From positions 2,263,001 to 2,327,000 of the forward strand of contig NZ_JAOSLC020000003.1 in assembly GCF_026191475.2 (NCBI RefSeq): a stretch of 64,000 nt of DNA. Direction: 5' to 3'. The position numbers and the translations under genes were made by a program. The notes beneath the pieces were generated by a model. The model had not been told where the DNA came from and searched no databases. It worked only from the letters and a program-made list of their open reading frames with translations. This DNA comes from Polaribacter ponticola (GTDB taxonomy: Bacteria; Bacteroidota; Bacteroidia; Flavobacteriales; Flavobacteriaceae). This document shows, one piece after another, positions 63,376-64,000 of the stretch (positions are counted from its first letter, which is position 1; each line of letters begins with the position of its first letter).

Positions 63376-64000
63376 ATGTTTAAAAAAAGAATTCAATCTG
63401 TAGATGTTTTAAGAGGTATTACAATTATAGCAATGATTGTTGTTAATACTCCAGGAACATGGAGTAGTGTATATTCACCTTTTTTACATGCAGAATGGCA
63501 TGGTTTATCACCTACAGATTTAATATTTCCATTCTTTTTATTTATTGTAGGAATTTCTATTTACTTTGCATATAAAAATAAAGTTAGTAACATGCTAACT
63601 TATAGAAAAATTGGAATTAGAAGTTTAAAGTTGATAGGTTTAGGTCTTTTTTTAACTTTTTTATTCCGTATTTCCCTTTTATTAATCAATTTGAAACGGT
63701 TCGTATTCCGGGAGTTTTACAAAGAATAGGAATCGTATTTTTTATTACTTCAATCTTTTACTTAAATTTTAATTCCAAAAAACTGTTGTTAATTTCACTA
63801 GTAATTTTAATTGGTTATTGGTTAATTTTAGGCTATCTCCCTTTTGCAGATGGAACTTTACCAACTTTTAATAGAGCACTTAATAATTGGGCAAATTATA
63901 TAGATTTAAAGATTTTAGGAAAACATATGTGGCAAGCAGATTATGATCCAGAAGGTTTGTTTAGTACAATACCTTCCATAGTTACTTGTATTTCTGGTGT
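63376..64000 (+). pseudogene. NagX-like DUF5009/HGSNAT acyltransferase-family membrane protein, frameshifted and partial
   Basis: The N-terminus RIQSVDVLRGITIIAMIVVN and the segment HGLSPTDLIFPFFLFIVGIS are signatures of DUF5009 proteins related to heparan-alpha-glucosaminide N-acetyltransferase, several membrane helices long. The first frame fails at 63729, but the proper frame (FIPYFPFINQFETVRIPGVL, then QRIGIVFFITSIF) continues to the window end if one T is added to the T6 run at 63657-63662. The gene runs off the window. In nag clusters NagX accompanies NagP and is suspected to handle GlcNAc transport or transacetylation. The frameshift has the same type as the others in this window. Confidence 0.8.

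Noticed and set aside
1..64000. CRISPR arrays, rRNA genes, IS elements with transposase, integrases or prophage genes
   Set aside because: No regularly spaced repeats, rRNA sequences, transposase or integrase motifs were seen; the only tandem repeats are the heptad-coding units at 14035-14160.

Overview
The window comes from an AT-rich marine-type member of the Bacteroidetes, most likely a Flavobacteriaceae genome of the Polaribacter/Tenacibaculum kind. The evidence is the very low GC content, TAnnTTTG -7 promoter boxes in front of many genes, alternative complex III (Act) fused to an aa3-type oxidase operon, SusC/SusD proteins, FG-GAP/CRTAC1 proteins, the NagB-PIG-L fusion and characteristic flavobacterial intergenic repeats. 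The genus is inferred, not proven.

Layout. 1-8.4 kb: housekeeping genes (end of an EamA transporter, yicC, gmk, nadD, an M23 peptidase, a GH3-like protein, a 27-codon membrane microprotein, a PTPS/QueD protein, a lipoprotein, then pth, rplY and prs on the minus strand). 8.5-9.4 kb: tRNA-Leu(CAA) followed by two decayed genes (an XRE regulator and DUF1501). 9.4-17.6 kb: an exported formylglycine-generating enzyme and a signalling island with a sensor kinase, a CheY-like regulator, a broken CheB-CheR-PAS-kinase gene, two tandem putative small-RNA genes and a divergent AraC-type response regulator. 18.1-29.4 kb: the respiratory operon actABCDEF-coxB-coxA. 29.5-34.5 kb: ruvB, then a SulP / persulfide dioxygenase / rhodanese / HMA sulfur-handling cluster. 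34.5-42.1 kb: a serine hydrolase with a Crp-like regulator, a TonB receptor under a TPP riboswitch, arfB, a NadR-like ATPase with PnuC/PnuT, and an AraC regulator. 42.2-46.3 kb: DUF983, a PPTase, ahcY and a DASS carboxylate transporter. 46.3-64 kb: an N-acetylglucosamine/chitin-derived sugar locus (FG-GAP protein, GlcNAc kinase, GH20 hexosaminidase, NagB-PIG-L, SusD/SusC, LytS/LytTR pair, NagP-like transporter, NagX-like DUF5009 protein).

Two things stand out. First, the 642-bp gap at 16199-16840 holds two diverged copies of one module on the minus strand: a conserved upstream operator, a promoter and a ~56-nt RNA with a G-rich hairpin loop and an intrinsic terminator. Operator-to-promoter spacing is identical in both copies, and G-U pairs show the direction of transcription. 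Second, at least nine genes carry single-base frameshifts at homopolymers. In seven of them (counting two in one gene) a run of exactly seven A stands where eight would restore the family's reading frame. This is either a sequencing artefact or a biologically interesting slippage pattern. In addition, susC has an in-frame TGA.

All calls rest on reading the sequence and remembered family features; no database search was run.
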